Of a DNA stretch of 16,956 nt, positions 6,165 to 12,665 are shown one piece after another. Each line of letters begins with the position of its first letter. The first letter of the stretch is position 1. The DNA comes from Syntrophomonadaceae bacterium (lineage in GTDB: Bacteria; Bacillota; Syntrophomonadia; Syntrophomonadales; Syntrophomonadaceae). The stretch lies in NCBI GenBank assembly GCA_012840625.1, contig DUSB01000051.1, positions 1 through 16,956 on the forward strand. The letters are read 5' to 3'. The notes beneath the pieces were generated by a model. That model did not search any database and had not been told where the DNA came from. It saw only the letters and a list, made by a program, of their open reading frames with translations. The position numbers were made by a program, and so were the translations under genes.

Positions 6165-7334
6165 CTATTCATCAAATAATCGCGGCTGCCAGAGACGGTT
6201 TTTTCCCTGATGAATAGAGCGGGTGGAGGGATGATAAATGGGGCTGGCAGGTACCTGGACGGCTGTGCTGTGCCAGCGGGCCAGTCTTTTCAGTGCCTGT
6301 AGCTGCTCCCGCTGTCCGGCTCGCGCTTTACGCAGGGCACGCTCAAGGGTATTATAGGATTGTTCAATATCGGCCTCATTAACCGGGAAGGGATATCCAT
6401 CTTTGCCACCGTGAGCAAAAGCATAGCGAACCGGATCAGCAAAGCTGGGTTCAGCTCCATAGGCCACCTCTGCGACCAAGCATAGTGCCCGCAGCGTACC
6501 AGCGCCTACGCCGGAAACCTCCAGCAGGGATTCAAAGTCATGAGGATGTTTCTCATAGGCTGCATACAGCGCCTTATTAAGATAGCTGCTACGGGGGATA
6601 GAATGAGAGGAAGGCAGGATCAGCGATTGATCTTGTATACTTTTAATCTCCATGAGCAAATGATCCGGGTTCTCCCGTACCAGGCGGGGCGTCAATTCGC
6701 GCAGCGGCTGATTAAGCTGTGAGACCAGGTTCAGGGTGTTGGCTTTATAATCACAGCAAATAGCAGCCTGCGGCTCCTCGGTAAAGGATTTCATGGTGTC
6801 ACTGAGCCAGTGATAGCGGCGGGCCTGACCCAGTTCTTCATTCATACCCTGCTGGATAACTGCCCATTGGCCCCGGGCAGTAAAGACAAAGCAGTGGTGA
6901 TAAATCTGGTAGCCATCTTGAACGGCGGCACTATCTACTTTCGCCGCCATCCTGCTGGCATAAATCAATTGCTCCGGTTTACAGGAAAGCCCATGTCGAT
7001 CCGCATGGGCAATAATTTCCTGGGGAGTTCGCCGTGCAGTGCGCCCCTTGCCGCCGGTGATAAATAATCCTGCCTGTGGTCCCAGCTCAGCCAGTCCTTC
7101 TTTCAGTGCTCCGCATACCGTAGTGGTAATCCCCGAAGAATGCCAATCAAAGCCTACCACACAACCCAGGGCTTGAAACCAGTAAGGGTGAGAAAGTCGG
7201 CGTAAAACTTCTTCAGGTCCCCCTTCTTCCAGAATGACTTCTATAATCGCTTTACAGAGAGATTTCATATGGGAAAAAAGCCATGCGGGACATTTTCCTC
7301 CATGGAGTGGAAGGTTGGCACTGCCTGTTTTCAT
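6165..7334 (-). CDS. DUF763-family protein (COG1415), function unknown
   Basis: A 389-aa protein recognised as DUF763, a family found in archaea and some anaerobic or thermophilic bacteria with no established biochemical role. Family signatures: PLHGGKCPAWLF (residues 9-20), RLSHPYWFQALG (46-57), GFDWHSSGITTTVCGALKEG (61-80) and TGGKG (93-97). SGVGAGTLRAL at 274-284 resembles a helix-hairpin-helix of the kind that binds DNA backbone, and the Arg-rich RPLR/TPRLVR and KARAGQREQLQALKRLAR regions would suit nucleic-acid binding. The C-terminal 35 residues look disordered. ATG 7334 has AAAGGA (7342-7347 on the complement). Its -10 TATAAT (7371-7376, minus) is adjoined by a GAAC-N4-GTTC palindrome like the Gram-positive LexA box, suggesting SOS control. 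A role in DNA repair is my inference only. Confidence 0.85.
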   Translation of the reverse strand: MKTGSANLPLHGGKCPAWLFSHMKSLCKAIIEVILEEGGPEEVLRRLSHPYWFQALGCVVGFDWHSSGITTTVCGALKEGLAELGPQAGLFITGGKGRTARRTPQEIIAHADRHGLSCKPEQLIYASRMAAKVDSAAVQDGYQIYHHCFVFTARGQWAVIQQGMNEELGQARRYHWLSDTMKSFTEEPQAAICCDYKANTLNLVSQLNQPLRELTPRLVRENPDHLLMEIKSIQDQSLILPSSHSIPRSSYLNKALYAAYEKHPHDFESLLEVSGVGAGTLRALCLVAEVAYGAEPSFADPVRYAFAHGGKDGYPFPVNEADIEQSYNTLERALRKARAGQREQLQALKRLARWHSTAVQVPASPIYHPSTRSIHQGKNRLWQPRLFDE

Positions 7335-7370
7335 ATAAACATCCTTTCATCAGGAAATAAAGCTATCCTT

Positions 7371-7395
7371 ATTATAAAACAGAACATAAGTTCTG
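7371..7395 (-). promoter_or_regulatory. Promoter -10 with LexA-box-like palindrome
   Basis: On the minus strand TATAAT occupies 7371-7376. Immediately upstream, 7380-7395 is a 16-base palindrome with 6-bp arms (CAGAAC/GTTCTG) around ATAA, containing GAAC (7382-7385) and GTTC (7390-7393). The Bacillus/Clostridium LexA (DinR) box is GAAC-N4-GTTC, so the core matches, and its position in the promoter spacer suits repression. No convincing -35 is visible at 17 bp; TTGCTA lies 21 bp upstream of the -10. Confidence 0.5.
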
Positions 7396-7508
7396 CATAG
7401 CAAAAGCTTAATAAAATATACGTTAAATTTGAAATAAATAGATTAATAACGAATTAAGCTATGATATGATGAAATAAGGCGAACAAAAGATACGAGGGAG
7501 GGACTCAC

Positions 7509-7850
7509 ATGAGTGACAGAGCAGAAAACCCCAATAGCGAACTACTAAAGGAAATCCAGGAACTAAAAGCAGAACTGGTTGAACTTCGAAAACAGATTCA
7601 GCAGGATACCACCAGTGAAGCGGAAAAGAAGGAAGAAATGGAAACCACCCTGATAAAAACGGTTGAACAGGCCATTATCAATTCCATCGAAAAGGTCAGG
7701 CAGCCGCTTGACAAAGCAGGAGAGGCAGCGCAAAATGCAGCAGAATTCGGTAAAAGTGCTGTTGAAAAAGTAGAAGAAAGACCAATATTAAGTATGCTGG
7801 CTGCCTTTAGTTTCGGAATGATTGTAGCAAAGTTATTGGGCAGGAATTAA
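7509..7850 (+). CDS. DUF883/YqjD-like coiled-coil, C-terminally membrane-anchored protein
   Basis: A 113-aa protein. Residues about 9-40 form a Lys/Glu/Leu-rich coiled coil (LLKEIQELKAELVELRKQI). Residues 45-90 continue as an amphipathic helix rich in Ala, Glu and Lys. The C-terminus RPILSMLAAFSFGMIVAKLL (about 92-111) is a single membrane anchor with a short basic end. This plan is that of the ElaB/YqjD/DUF883 family; E. coli YqjD tethers ribosomes to the membrane in stationary phase, but sequence identity looks too low to transfer that role. The start is supported by GAGGGAGG at 7494-7501. It is followed after 2 bp by a holin-like gene, recalling E. coli yqjD-yqjE. Confidence 0.75.
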   Translation: MSDRAENPNSELLKEIQELKAELVELRKQIQQDTTSEAEKKEEMETTLIKTVEQAIINSIEKVRQPLDKAGEAAQNAAEFGKSAVEKVEERPILSMLAAFSFGMIVAKLLGRN

Positions 7851-7852
7851 GC

Positions 7853-8134
7853 ATGCTGGAATTAATGGTCGAATTCATAATTGCTTTTTTGGAATTATTA
7901 GAAGCAGAGCTGGCTGCGGTACGCAAGAATATATATAAACTCGTACTGGCCGTTATTCTAGCTGTGGTTGCCTGTCTCATTTTGTTAGGTGGGTTTGGTA
8001 TCCTTATATGGGGAATTTATCTGGCCCTGCAAACGGTCCTCAGTCCTGTATGGGCGGCATTGGTAGATGCCGCGGCTGCTTTTGCGCTGGGGGGAGGATT
8101 GCTGTGGTACGCAAGAAGCAAGATCAAGAATTAA
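7853..8134 (+). CDS. Holin-superfamily-like small membrane protein (YqjE/DUF1469-like)
   Basis: A 93-aa protein. A short acidic amphipathic N-terminus (residues 1-24, with LLEAELAAVRKN) is followed by two membrane segments: about 29-54 (LVLAVILAVVACLILLGGFGILIW) and 62-86 (ending GGGLLWYARSKIKN). This resembles the phage_holin_3_6/YqjE type of cytoplasmic membrane protein, which is usually not a lysis protein. It lies 2 bp after the coiled-coil gene with only a weak ribosome binding site (GGGCAGGA), so it is probably translated by coupling. The last 31 bp overlap the third gene of the cassette. Confidence 0.75.
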   Translation: MLELMVEFIIAFLELLEAELAAVRKNIYKLVLAVILAVVACLILLGGFGILIWGIYLALQTVLSPVWAALVDAAAAFALGGGLLWYARSKIKN

Positions 8135-8325
8135 GTGTACAGCAGGCCAAGGAACAACTGCGGGCTGCAGTACAGGTAACAAGCCCGGGTAATTTTTTAA
8201 AGGAGCATATGCCCTTGGCTGTTCTAAGCTGTTTTTTGGCGGGCATGATGGTAGGAACGGCTGATTTACCCAAGGAAAAAACCCTGGATCTGCTACTGGA
8301 AATACTACGCTGGGGAAGATCCTAG
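8104..8325 (+). CDS. Third small membrane protein of the cassette, unrecognised
   Basis: A 73-aa product in the +1 frame relative to the preceding gene and overlapping its end by 31 bp. I chose GTG 8104 because GGGGAGGA (8091-8098) lies 5 bp upstream; a longer frame from 8008 would be a shadow with a Cys/Gly-rich, unlikely N-terminus. The protein has a charged N-terminal half (KKQDQELSVQQAKEQLRAA), one membrane segment at about 36-52 (MPLAVLSCFLAGMMVGT) and an amphipathic C-terminus. Its anchor resembles that of the first cassette protein (both have a Pro, then Leu/Ser/Phe and G-M-[IM]-V), hinting at a shared origin. Function unknown. A long hairpin follows at 8347. Confidence 0.7.
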   Translation: MVRKKQDQELSVQQAKEQLRAAVQVTSPGNFLKEHMPLAVLSCFLAGMMVGTADLPKEKTLDLLLEILRWGRS

Positions 8326-8346
8326 AACAGCTTAAATCATTAGAAA

Positions 8347-8390
8347 AGGCACACAAAAGCTGCGAAGACGAACGCAGTTTTTGTGTGCCT
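8347..8390 (+). terminator. Long hairpin closing the membrane-protein cassette
   Basis: An 18-bp nearly perfect stem pairs 8347-8364 with 8373-8390 (AGGCACAC... with ...GTGTGCCT, one G-T pair) around an 8-nt loop AAGACGAA. No T-run follows (ACTTTCGGGG), so it is either a strong but atypical terminator or a structured RNA or 3'-end stabiliser. It starts 21 bp after the last stop codon of the cassette. Confidence 0.65.
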
Positions 8391-8497
8391 ACTTTCGGGG
8401 AGAGATCTTGCTAAAACAGGGCGAAGAACGTAACCTAATAGTATTAATCTCAATTAGATAAACAGGCGAAGAAGAAATAATGATAAGGAGATCTTCC

Positions 8498-9067
8498 ATG
8501 CAACGATTAAAAGAACGCATTATGGCTGATGGAATAGTAAAAGGAAATGATATTCTAAAAGTCGATAATTTTTTAAATCACCAATTGGATGTTGATTTTC
8601 TTAATGAAATCGGCAAGGAGTTCTGGGAGCATTTTAAAGACAAAGAAATTACCCGCATTCTGACTATAGAAGCTTCCGGTATTGCCGTAGCTGCAATTAC
8701 AGCGCAGTACTTTCACGTCCCGGTGGTCTTTGCCAAAAAACTAGATTCCAAAAACCTGGATGATGAGGTCTATGTAAGCCAGGTCCATTCTTTTACCAGG
8801 GATCGCAGCTACGAAATAAAGGTAGCCCAAAAATACCTCTCATCTTCGGACCGGATTTTGATTATCGATGATTTTCTGGCCCAGGGTAATGCGGTAATGG
8901 GTTTAAAAGATATCATAGAGCAGGCGGGAGCTACTCTGGTAGGTGCAGGAATTGTGGTGGAGAAAGGTTTTCAGCCGGGTGGGGCAAAGCTGCGGCAAGC
9001 AGGTGTAGATCTTTATTCTCTGGTCATTATTAAAGAAATGAAAGATGGCCGGATTGTTTTCGCCTGA
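8498..9067 (+). CDS. xpt: Xanthine phosphoribosyltransferase
   Basis: Xpt converts xanthine and PRPP into XMP for purine salvage in the cytoplasm. The 189-aa protein matches the B. subtilis type in length (194) and features: LKVDNFLNHQLD at residues 20-31, TIEASGIA at 56-63 and VVFAKK at 76-81. The PRPP-binding loop is LIIDDFLAQGNA at 121-132, followed by VVEKGFQPGG at 153-162. ATG 8498 is preceded by AAGGAG (8485-8490) at 7 bp; an in-frame ATG at 8480 lacks a site. It is a single gene, with no pbuX-type permease next to it. The 107-bp leader after the hairpin contains no recognisable purine riboswitch, which commonly controls xpt in Firmicutes. Confidence 0.93.
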   Translation: MQRLKERIMADGIVKGNDILKVDNFLNHQLDVDFLNEIGKEFWEHFKDKEITRILTIEASGIAVAAITAQYFHVPVVFAKKLDSKNLDDEVYVSQVHSFTRDRSYEIKVAQKYLSSSDRILIIDDFLAQGNAVMGLKDIIEQAGATLVGAGIVVEKGFQPGGAKLRQAGVDLYSLVIIKEMKDGRIVFA

Positions 9068-9385
9068 TGATGGAAGCTGGCGGCTGCAGTATAACAGGCA
9101 AAGATAAAGGACAGAAGAAGACCATAAGCAGGAAGATGATTTATCGGTCTAATCATTGAAGATATGCTTATCCCCGGCTTGCGCATGGTAATAGAAAGAA
9201 AAGCCGGCAGCAGTTTTCTATTTACTGCTCCAGATATTCTGGTAAAATTAGAGCATTTTGTTCAGAGCAGAAGAAAGAGGAAGCGCGGGGAGCAGCTTAT
9301 TATTCAGTCTTGCATTCAAGATAAAAAGATTGTACAATGAACAAGCAAAGCAGGCTCATAATGCCTTAAAAAAGAGATAAAATTT
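9068..9385 (+). other. Region between xpt and the SRP RNA
   Basis: About 320 bases. It holds a doubtful 58-codon ORF (9164-9340, listed separately). A -10-like TAAAAT at 9378-9383 lies too close to the SRP RNA 5' end, and I see no good -35 for it. No terminator was found directly after xpt. Confidence 0.35.
9164..9340 (+). CDS. Possible small protein or gene remnant
   Basis: A 58-codon frame from ATG 9164 to TGA 9338-9340; the frame is open from 9140. The predicted peptide starts MLIPGLRMVIERKAG, contains FLFTAPDILVKLEHFVQ and a strongly basic RRKRKRGE segment, and its composition looks protein-like. The ribosome binding site is weak (GAAGAT just before ATG), and I recognise no family. It could be the end of a decayed gene. 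Low confidence. Confidence 0.3.
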   Translation: MLIPGLRMVIERKAGSSFLFTAPDILVKLEHFVQSRRKRKRGEQLIIQSCIQDKKIVQ

Positions 9386-9654
9386 GCCGTGCTAGATGGG
9401 GAGGTAGCGGTGCCCTGTAACCTGCAATCCGCTATAGCAGGATTGAATTCCTGACCTGAGGGAGTCGACTTTCAGGGTCTGGCCTCAGTAAGTGGTGTTG
9501 AGATTTGGGTCCTTCGCAATGAGAAGTTCTGAATCGTGTCAGGTCCGGAAGGAAGCAGCACTAAGGGGCCACTCTCATGTGTCGAGGGGGAGCCTGAATG
9601 GAGCTAACTGCTGTGGTAACGCCTGGAAGAAGCTTTCGAAGGTAGGTGCACGGC
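9386..9654 (+). ncRNA. ffs: Signal recognition particle RNA, large Bacillus type (scRNA)
   Basis: The RNA scaffold of the signal recognition particle, which binds Ffh. The 5' GCCGTGC (9386-9392) pairs with the 3' GCACGGC (9648-9654), giving 269 nt, the size of the large Firmicute form that includes an Alu domain. The universally conserved domain IV is clear: GTCAGGTCCGGAAGGAAGCA and CACTAA at about 9538-9563, containing the GGAA tetraloop and the asymmetric AGCA loop. It lies upstream of dnaX as in B. subtilis. Exact ends are inferred from the terminal pairing. Confidence 0.95.
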
Positions 9655-9676
9655 ATAAAAAGTATAATAATGATGA

Positions 9677-9709
9677 AAAAAGCAGGTACCAAACCTGCTT
9701 TTTCTTTTT
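9677..9709 (+). terminator. Terminator of the SRP RNA
   Basis: An 11-bp stem, AAAAAGCAGGT (9677-9687) and ACCTGCTTTTT (9693-9703), with loop ACCAA, followed by CTTTTTC. Confidence 0.9.
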
Positions 9710-9801
9710 CTAGCTGGAATGATAAAATAGCATATAATGGTTTAGCAGCAGGAACATCTTTTAAGCAAGATAGATCTAGTATAAACCCGGGGGTATGAGT
9801 G

Positions 9802-11310
9802 ATGTCATATATGGCTTTATATAGAACCTGGCGACCACAGACTTTTTCCGAAGTGGTAGGGCAGGAGCAGACGGTAACCGCGCTACGCAATGCGGTGCGT
9901 GAAAAGCGCCTCAGCCACGCTTATTTATTCTCCGGTCCCAGGGGAACGGGTAAGACCAGTATTGCCAAAATACTTGCCCGCGCCGTCAATTGTGAGCAAG
10001 AACAGGGAGGAGAACCCTGTAACCAGTGTTCTTCTTGTCAGGACATACTCAATGACAGCTTCATGGATGTCATTGAAATTGATGCGGCCTCTAACCGCGG
10101 GATCGATGAAATTCGAGATTTGCGGGAGAAGGTACGGGTTCTTCCCGCTCAGGGAAAGAAAAAGGTTTATATTATCGATGAAGTACATATGCTCACGTCG
10201 GAGGCCTTTAATGCCCTATTGAAAACCCTGGAAGAACCCCCCGAAGCGGTTATTTTTATTCTGGCTACCACCGAAGCCAACAAAATACCAGCTACCATCC
10301 TGTCGCGCTGTCAAAAATATAATTTCCGGCGATTAACCATTAAGCAGATTAGCAGCCGCCTGCAGGAAGTAGCCCTACAAAATAAGATCGAGGTTGATGA
10401 AGAAGCCCTTACGTTGATTGCCCGGCGGGCCAACGGCGGGATGCGGGATGCTCTGGGCATGCTGGATCAATTAACCGCCTATACGGATGGAAAGATAGGT
10501 CGCCAAGAAGTTCTCAATGTACTGGGCCTGGTAGACGATCTTTTTATCGCTGCCCTGATAGACAACGTCCTTCAGGATGAAATAGGATCCCTGATTCAGA
10601 TGCTTGACTCTGCACAGCAGCAGGGAAAAGCAGCCGACCAGATCCTTCGAGAAACCGCTTTATACCTGAGAGATTTATTGATGTACCAGGCAATTGGTGA
10701 GCAGGCCCAGCTGCTAATGGTAGGTCCGGATTGTCTGCCGCAGCTGCAGCGGCAGGCGCAAAAAACCAATAAACAGCAGATTTTAAACACACTTAGTCTG
10801 GTCATGGATGGCATTGAGAAAACACGTTTTAGTGAAGGACAGCGTTTTATATTAGAAATGACCTTTTTACAAATGGCCAATTTATTCGCGGCGCCAGCCA
10901 GTCCGGTGGCAAGGGAGAGTAAAAGCACTGCTGTAAAGCAGGATGAGCAGGCAACCGTGTCTGAGCAGGAAAAGCAGGCTCGCAATGAAGCCCGTGAAAT
11001 CCTGTGGAATCAAATCCTGGCCGGCGTTAAGGAGAAAAAGATACCCACCCATGCACTGCTGGCACCGGCCCGGTTGCTGGGAACCAGGGGTGATACCCTT
11101 TATATAGCCTATAGTAAAGGATACCGTTTCCATAAAGACCGCATGGAAGAACAGGCCAATAAGGAGATTTTACAAAGTGTTATTTATGAAATCTTTAATC
11201 GGGATATGGAGATAGAGATTATCTTTTTAGATGATAACCAGTATAATGATATCGTCGTAAAAAAAGCGATCGAATATTTTGGCGAAGAGATCGTTAATGT
11301 AAAAGAATGA
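9802..11310 (+). CDS. dnaX: DNA polymerase III subunit gamma/tau (clamp-loader ATPase)
   Basis: DnaX is the AAA+ motor of the clamp loader that places the beta clamp on DNA. The 502-aa protein starts MSYMALYRTWRPQTF, as the family does, so I took ATG 9802 rather than GTG 9799; GGGGGT lies about 7 bp upstream. Walker A GPRGTGKT is at residues 45-52, zinc ligands Cys64, 73, 76 and 79, Walker B IDEVHM at 125-130, and the sensor/arginine-finger motif SRC at 168-170. Domain III and a Lys/Glu/Gln-rich linker (about 375-395) lead to a C-terminal tau region. Length is somewhat below B. subtilis (563). I see no slippery run suited to programmed frameshifting. TATAAT at 9733-9738 may be its -10. It is the first gene of dnaX-ybaB-recR-yaaL-bofA. 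Confidence 0.97.
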   Translation: MSYMALYRTWRPQTFSEVVGQEQTVTALRNAVREKRLSHAYLFSGPRGTGKTSIAKILARAVNCEQEQGGEPCNQCSSCQDILNDSFMDVIEIDAASNRGIDEIRDLREKVRVLPAQGKKKVYIIDEVHMLTSEAFNALLKTLEEPPEAVIFILATTEANKIPATILSRCQKYNFRRLTIKQISSRLQEVALQNKIEVDEEALTLIARRANGGMRDALGMLDQLTAYTDGKIGRQEVLNVLGLVDDLFIAALIDNVLQDEIGSLIQMLDSAQQQGKAADQILRETALYLRDLLMYQAIGEQAQLLMVGPDCLPQLQRQAQKTNKQQILNTLSLVMDGIEKTRFSEGQRFILEMTFLQMANLFAAPASPVARESKSTAVKQDEQATVSEQEKQARNEAREILWNQILAGVKEKKIPTHALLAPARLLGTRGDTLYIAYSKGYRFHKDRMEEQANKEILQSVIYEIFNRDMEIEIIFLDDNQYNDIVVKKAIEYFGEEIVNVKE

Positions 11311-11334
11311 TTTAAAGTAAAAGGAGGAAATGGG

Positions 11335-11667
11335 ATGAAGTTTAACATGGGTGGCGGCGGAGCACAGCTCAACCAGATGATGAAACAGGCCAAGAAAGTT
11401 CAAGAACAGATGGAGAAAATGCAGGCAGAATTAGAAGAAAGGCTTATCGAAGCCGCATCAGGCGGTGGGGCAGTGAAAGCAGTAGTAAACGGTCGTCAGG
11501 AACTAAAAGAGCTGGAGATTAAGCCGGAAGTAGTAGACCCTGAAGACATTGACATGTTACAGGATCTGGTGATAGCAGCAGTTAATGAGGCTATCAAGCA
11601 GTCGCAAGATATGGTTTCAAGCGAAATGGCCAAGATTACAGGCGGCTTAAACATTCCCGGTTTATAG
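11335..11667 (+). CDS. ybaB: YbaB/EbfC nucleoid-associated protein
   Basis: A 110-aa DNA-binding protein of the YbaB/EbfC family, a homodimer that coats the nucleoid and is nearly always encoded between dnaX and recR. The N-terminal Gly-rich start (MKFNMGGGG) is followed by a helix MMKQAKKVQEQMEKMQAELEE (residues 15-35). The beta core carries GGGAVKAVVNG (about 43-53) and the conserved PEVVDPEDIDMLQDLV stretch (64-79). The C-terminus ends in GLNIPGL, as in most members. AAAGGAGGAAA precedes ATG 11335, 24 bp after dnaX. Confidence 0.97.
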   Translation: MKFNMGGGGAQLNQMMKQAKKVQEQMEKMQAELEERLIEAASGGGAVKAVVNGRQELKELEIKPEVVDPEDIDMLQDLVIAAVNEAIKQSQDMVSSEMAKITGGLNIPGL

Positions 11668-11732
11668 AAGGGTGTTCAAGCTGAGTCCTATTGTGCTATA
11701 GTATCCTATTAATAGATAAAGGAGAACGACTA

Positions 11733-12323
11733 ATGCGTTTACCCAGGCCGCTGGAAAATCTCATCGATCAGCTAAGCAAACTACCCACCATAGGGCCAAA
11801 AACTGCCCAGCGCCTGGCTCTTTATATACTGAAGATGCCTGGTGGCGAGGTTAAAGAACTGGCACAATCTATTCTGGATGCTCGTTTTATGGTTTATCCT
11901 TGCCCCATCTGTGGCAACCTGACGGATAAGAGCCCATGTATCATATGTCAGGATGAAGAGCGCGACCGCTCGCTATTATGTGTAGTAGAAGAAGCCAGTG
12001 ATATTTTGGCCATAGAGCGGACGGGCTATAATGGCCGGTATTACGTATTAAATCGCACTTTTCGCTTAATGGAAGATGGCGATCTCACCGATATTGATAC
12101 CGAAAATTTTCAGCAGATGCTCCAGCCGATAGTACAGGAAGTTATTTTAGCCATGAATCCCACCATTGATGGGGAAGTTATATCCAGATACCTACACACA
12201 ATAGTAGAAGAAAAAGGCATAAAAGTCACCCGCCTGGCACATGGTTTGCCTGTAGGTGGCGATATCGAATATGCAGATGAGATTACCTTACGCCAAGCCC
12301 TGGAGGGAAGAAAAGAAATATAA
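11733..12323 (+). CDS. recR: Recombination mediator RecR
   Basis: RecR, with RecO, loads RecA on gapped DNA. The 196-aa protein has the expected order: helix-hairpin-helix LPTIGPKTAQRL (residues 17-28), four-cysteine zinc finger Cys57, 60, 69, 72, then a Toprim domain with LLCVVEEASDILAIE (81-95), EVILAMNPTIDGE (136-148) and the C-terminal VTRLAHGLPVGGDIEYADEITL. Start ATG 11733 has AAAGGAG at 11718-11724 (8-bp spacing) and matches the family N-terminus (MRLPRPLENLI); an in-frame ATG at 11691 adds 14 unlikely residues. Unusually, the segment after YYVL that normally reads HG-x-[IL]SPL-x-G-x-GP is here NRTFRLMEDGDLTD (107-120). Confidence 0.96.
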   Translation: MRLPRPLENLIDQLSKLPTIGPKTAQRLALYILKMPGGEVKELAQSILDARFMVYPCPICGNLTDKSPCIICQDEERDRSLLCVVEEASDILAIERTGYNGRYYVLNRTFRLMEDGDLTDIDTENFQQMLQPIVQEVILAMNPTIDGEVISRYLHTIVEEKGIKVTRLAHGLPVGGDIEYADEITLRQALEGRKEI

Positions 12324-12335
12324 CATAAAAAAAAA

Positions 12336-12367
12336 CTCCCCGCATATTATATTGATACACGGGGAGG
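12336..12367 (+). promoter_or_regulatory. Hairpin that can sequester the ribosome binding site of the YaaL-like gene
   Basis: CTCCCCG (12336-12342) pairs with CGGGGAG (12360-12366), a perfect 7-bp stem with a 17-nt AT-rich loop. Its 3' arm contains the Shine-Dalgarno GGGGAGG (12361-12367) of the gene starting at 12375. On the minus strand the same hairpin is followed by nine T (12335-12327), so it also looks like a terminator for antisense transcription. Confidence 0.6.
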
Positions 12368-12374
12368 AATAATT

Positions 12375-12656
12375 ATGAAAATAAGCTGGAAGATATTGGA
12401 TTGCTGCTGGATAGGACAGGATATACTGAAGGCAGACCAAACTTTTTCCGATGCACAACTACTAAAAGAAGCCCAGGAAGAACTGGATAGGGCCTATGAG
12501 CTTTTTTCATCGGTAGTAGATAAAGATCTGGTAGACTATACTATTTACTCTATGAATGCCGTAGAGAGACGATACGCATACATTTTACGCCAGATCAAAG
12601 AAGCCCGGTTATCGCAGAAGGACGAGTTAGATCGCCTTTTACAGGAAAGATCCTAG
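12375..12656 (+). CDS. DUF2508/YaaL-like protein
   Basis: A 93-aa protein with no known function. Family placement rests on size, on its position between recR and bofA (yaaL in B. subtilis), and on the helical pattern LLKEAQEELDRAYELFSSVVDKDLVDYTIYSMNAVERRYAYILRQ (split over residues about 29-73), characteristic of DUF2508: acidic amphipathic helices with conserved D-x-V-DYxIY-x-M-x-A-x-E-x-RY. Soluble, with no membrane segment. Start ATG 12375 has GGGGAGG 7 bp upstream, inside a hairpin that may regulate translation. Nine bases separate it from bofA. Confidence 0.8.
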   Translation: MKISWKILDCCWIGQDILKADQTFSDAQLLKEAQEELDRAYELFSSVVDKDLVDYTIYSMNAVERRYAYILRQIKEARLSQKDELDRLLQERS

Positions 12657-12665
12657 GAGGGCAAG

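Noticed and set aside
5973..6179. Plus-strand open frame of 68 codons between the carboxypeptidase and DUF763 genes
   Set aside because: GTG start without a ribosome binding site, composition like translated noncoding DNA, and its end lies antisense to DUF763.
8008..8103. Longer N-terminus for the third cassette gene
   Set aside because: These codons are a shadow of the holin-like gene, and the good ribosome binding site (8091-8098) points to GTG 8104.
8391..8497. Purine riboswitch upstream of xpt
   Set aside because: None of the conserved purine-aptamer core or loop motifs is visible, and the leader is only about 100 bases with no attenuator hairpin before the start.
10755..10768. Run of six A in dnaX as a programmed frameshift site for a gamma form
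   Set aside because: The codon phase (CAA AAA ACC) does not give a proper slippery heptamer, and no stimulatory Shine-Dalgarno or hairpin is evident.
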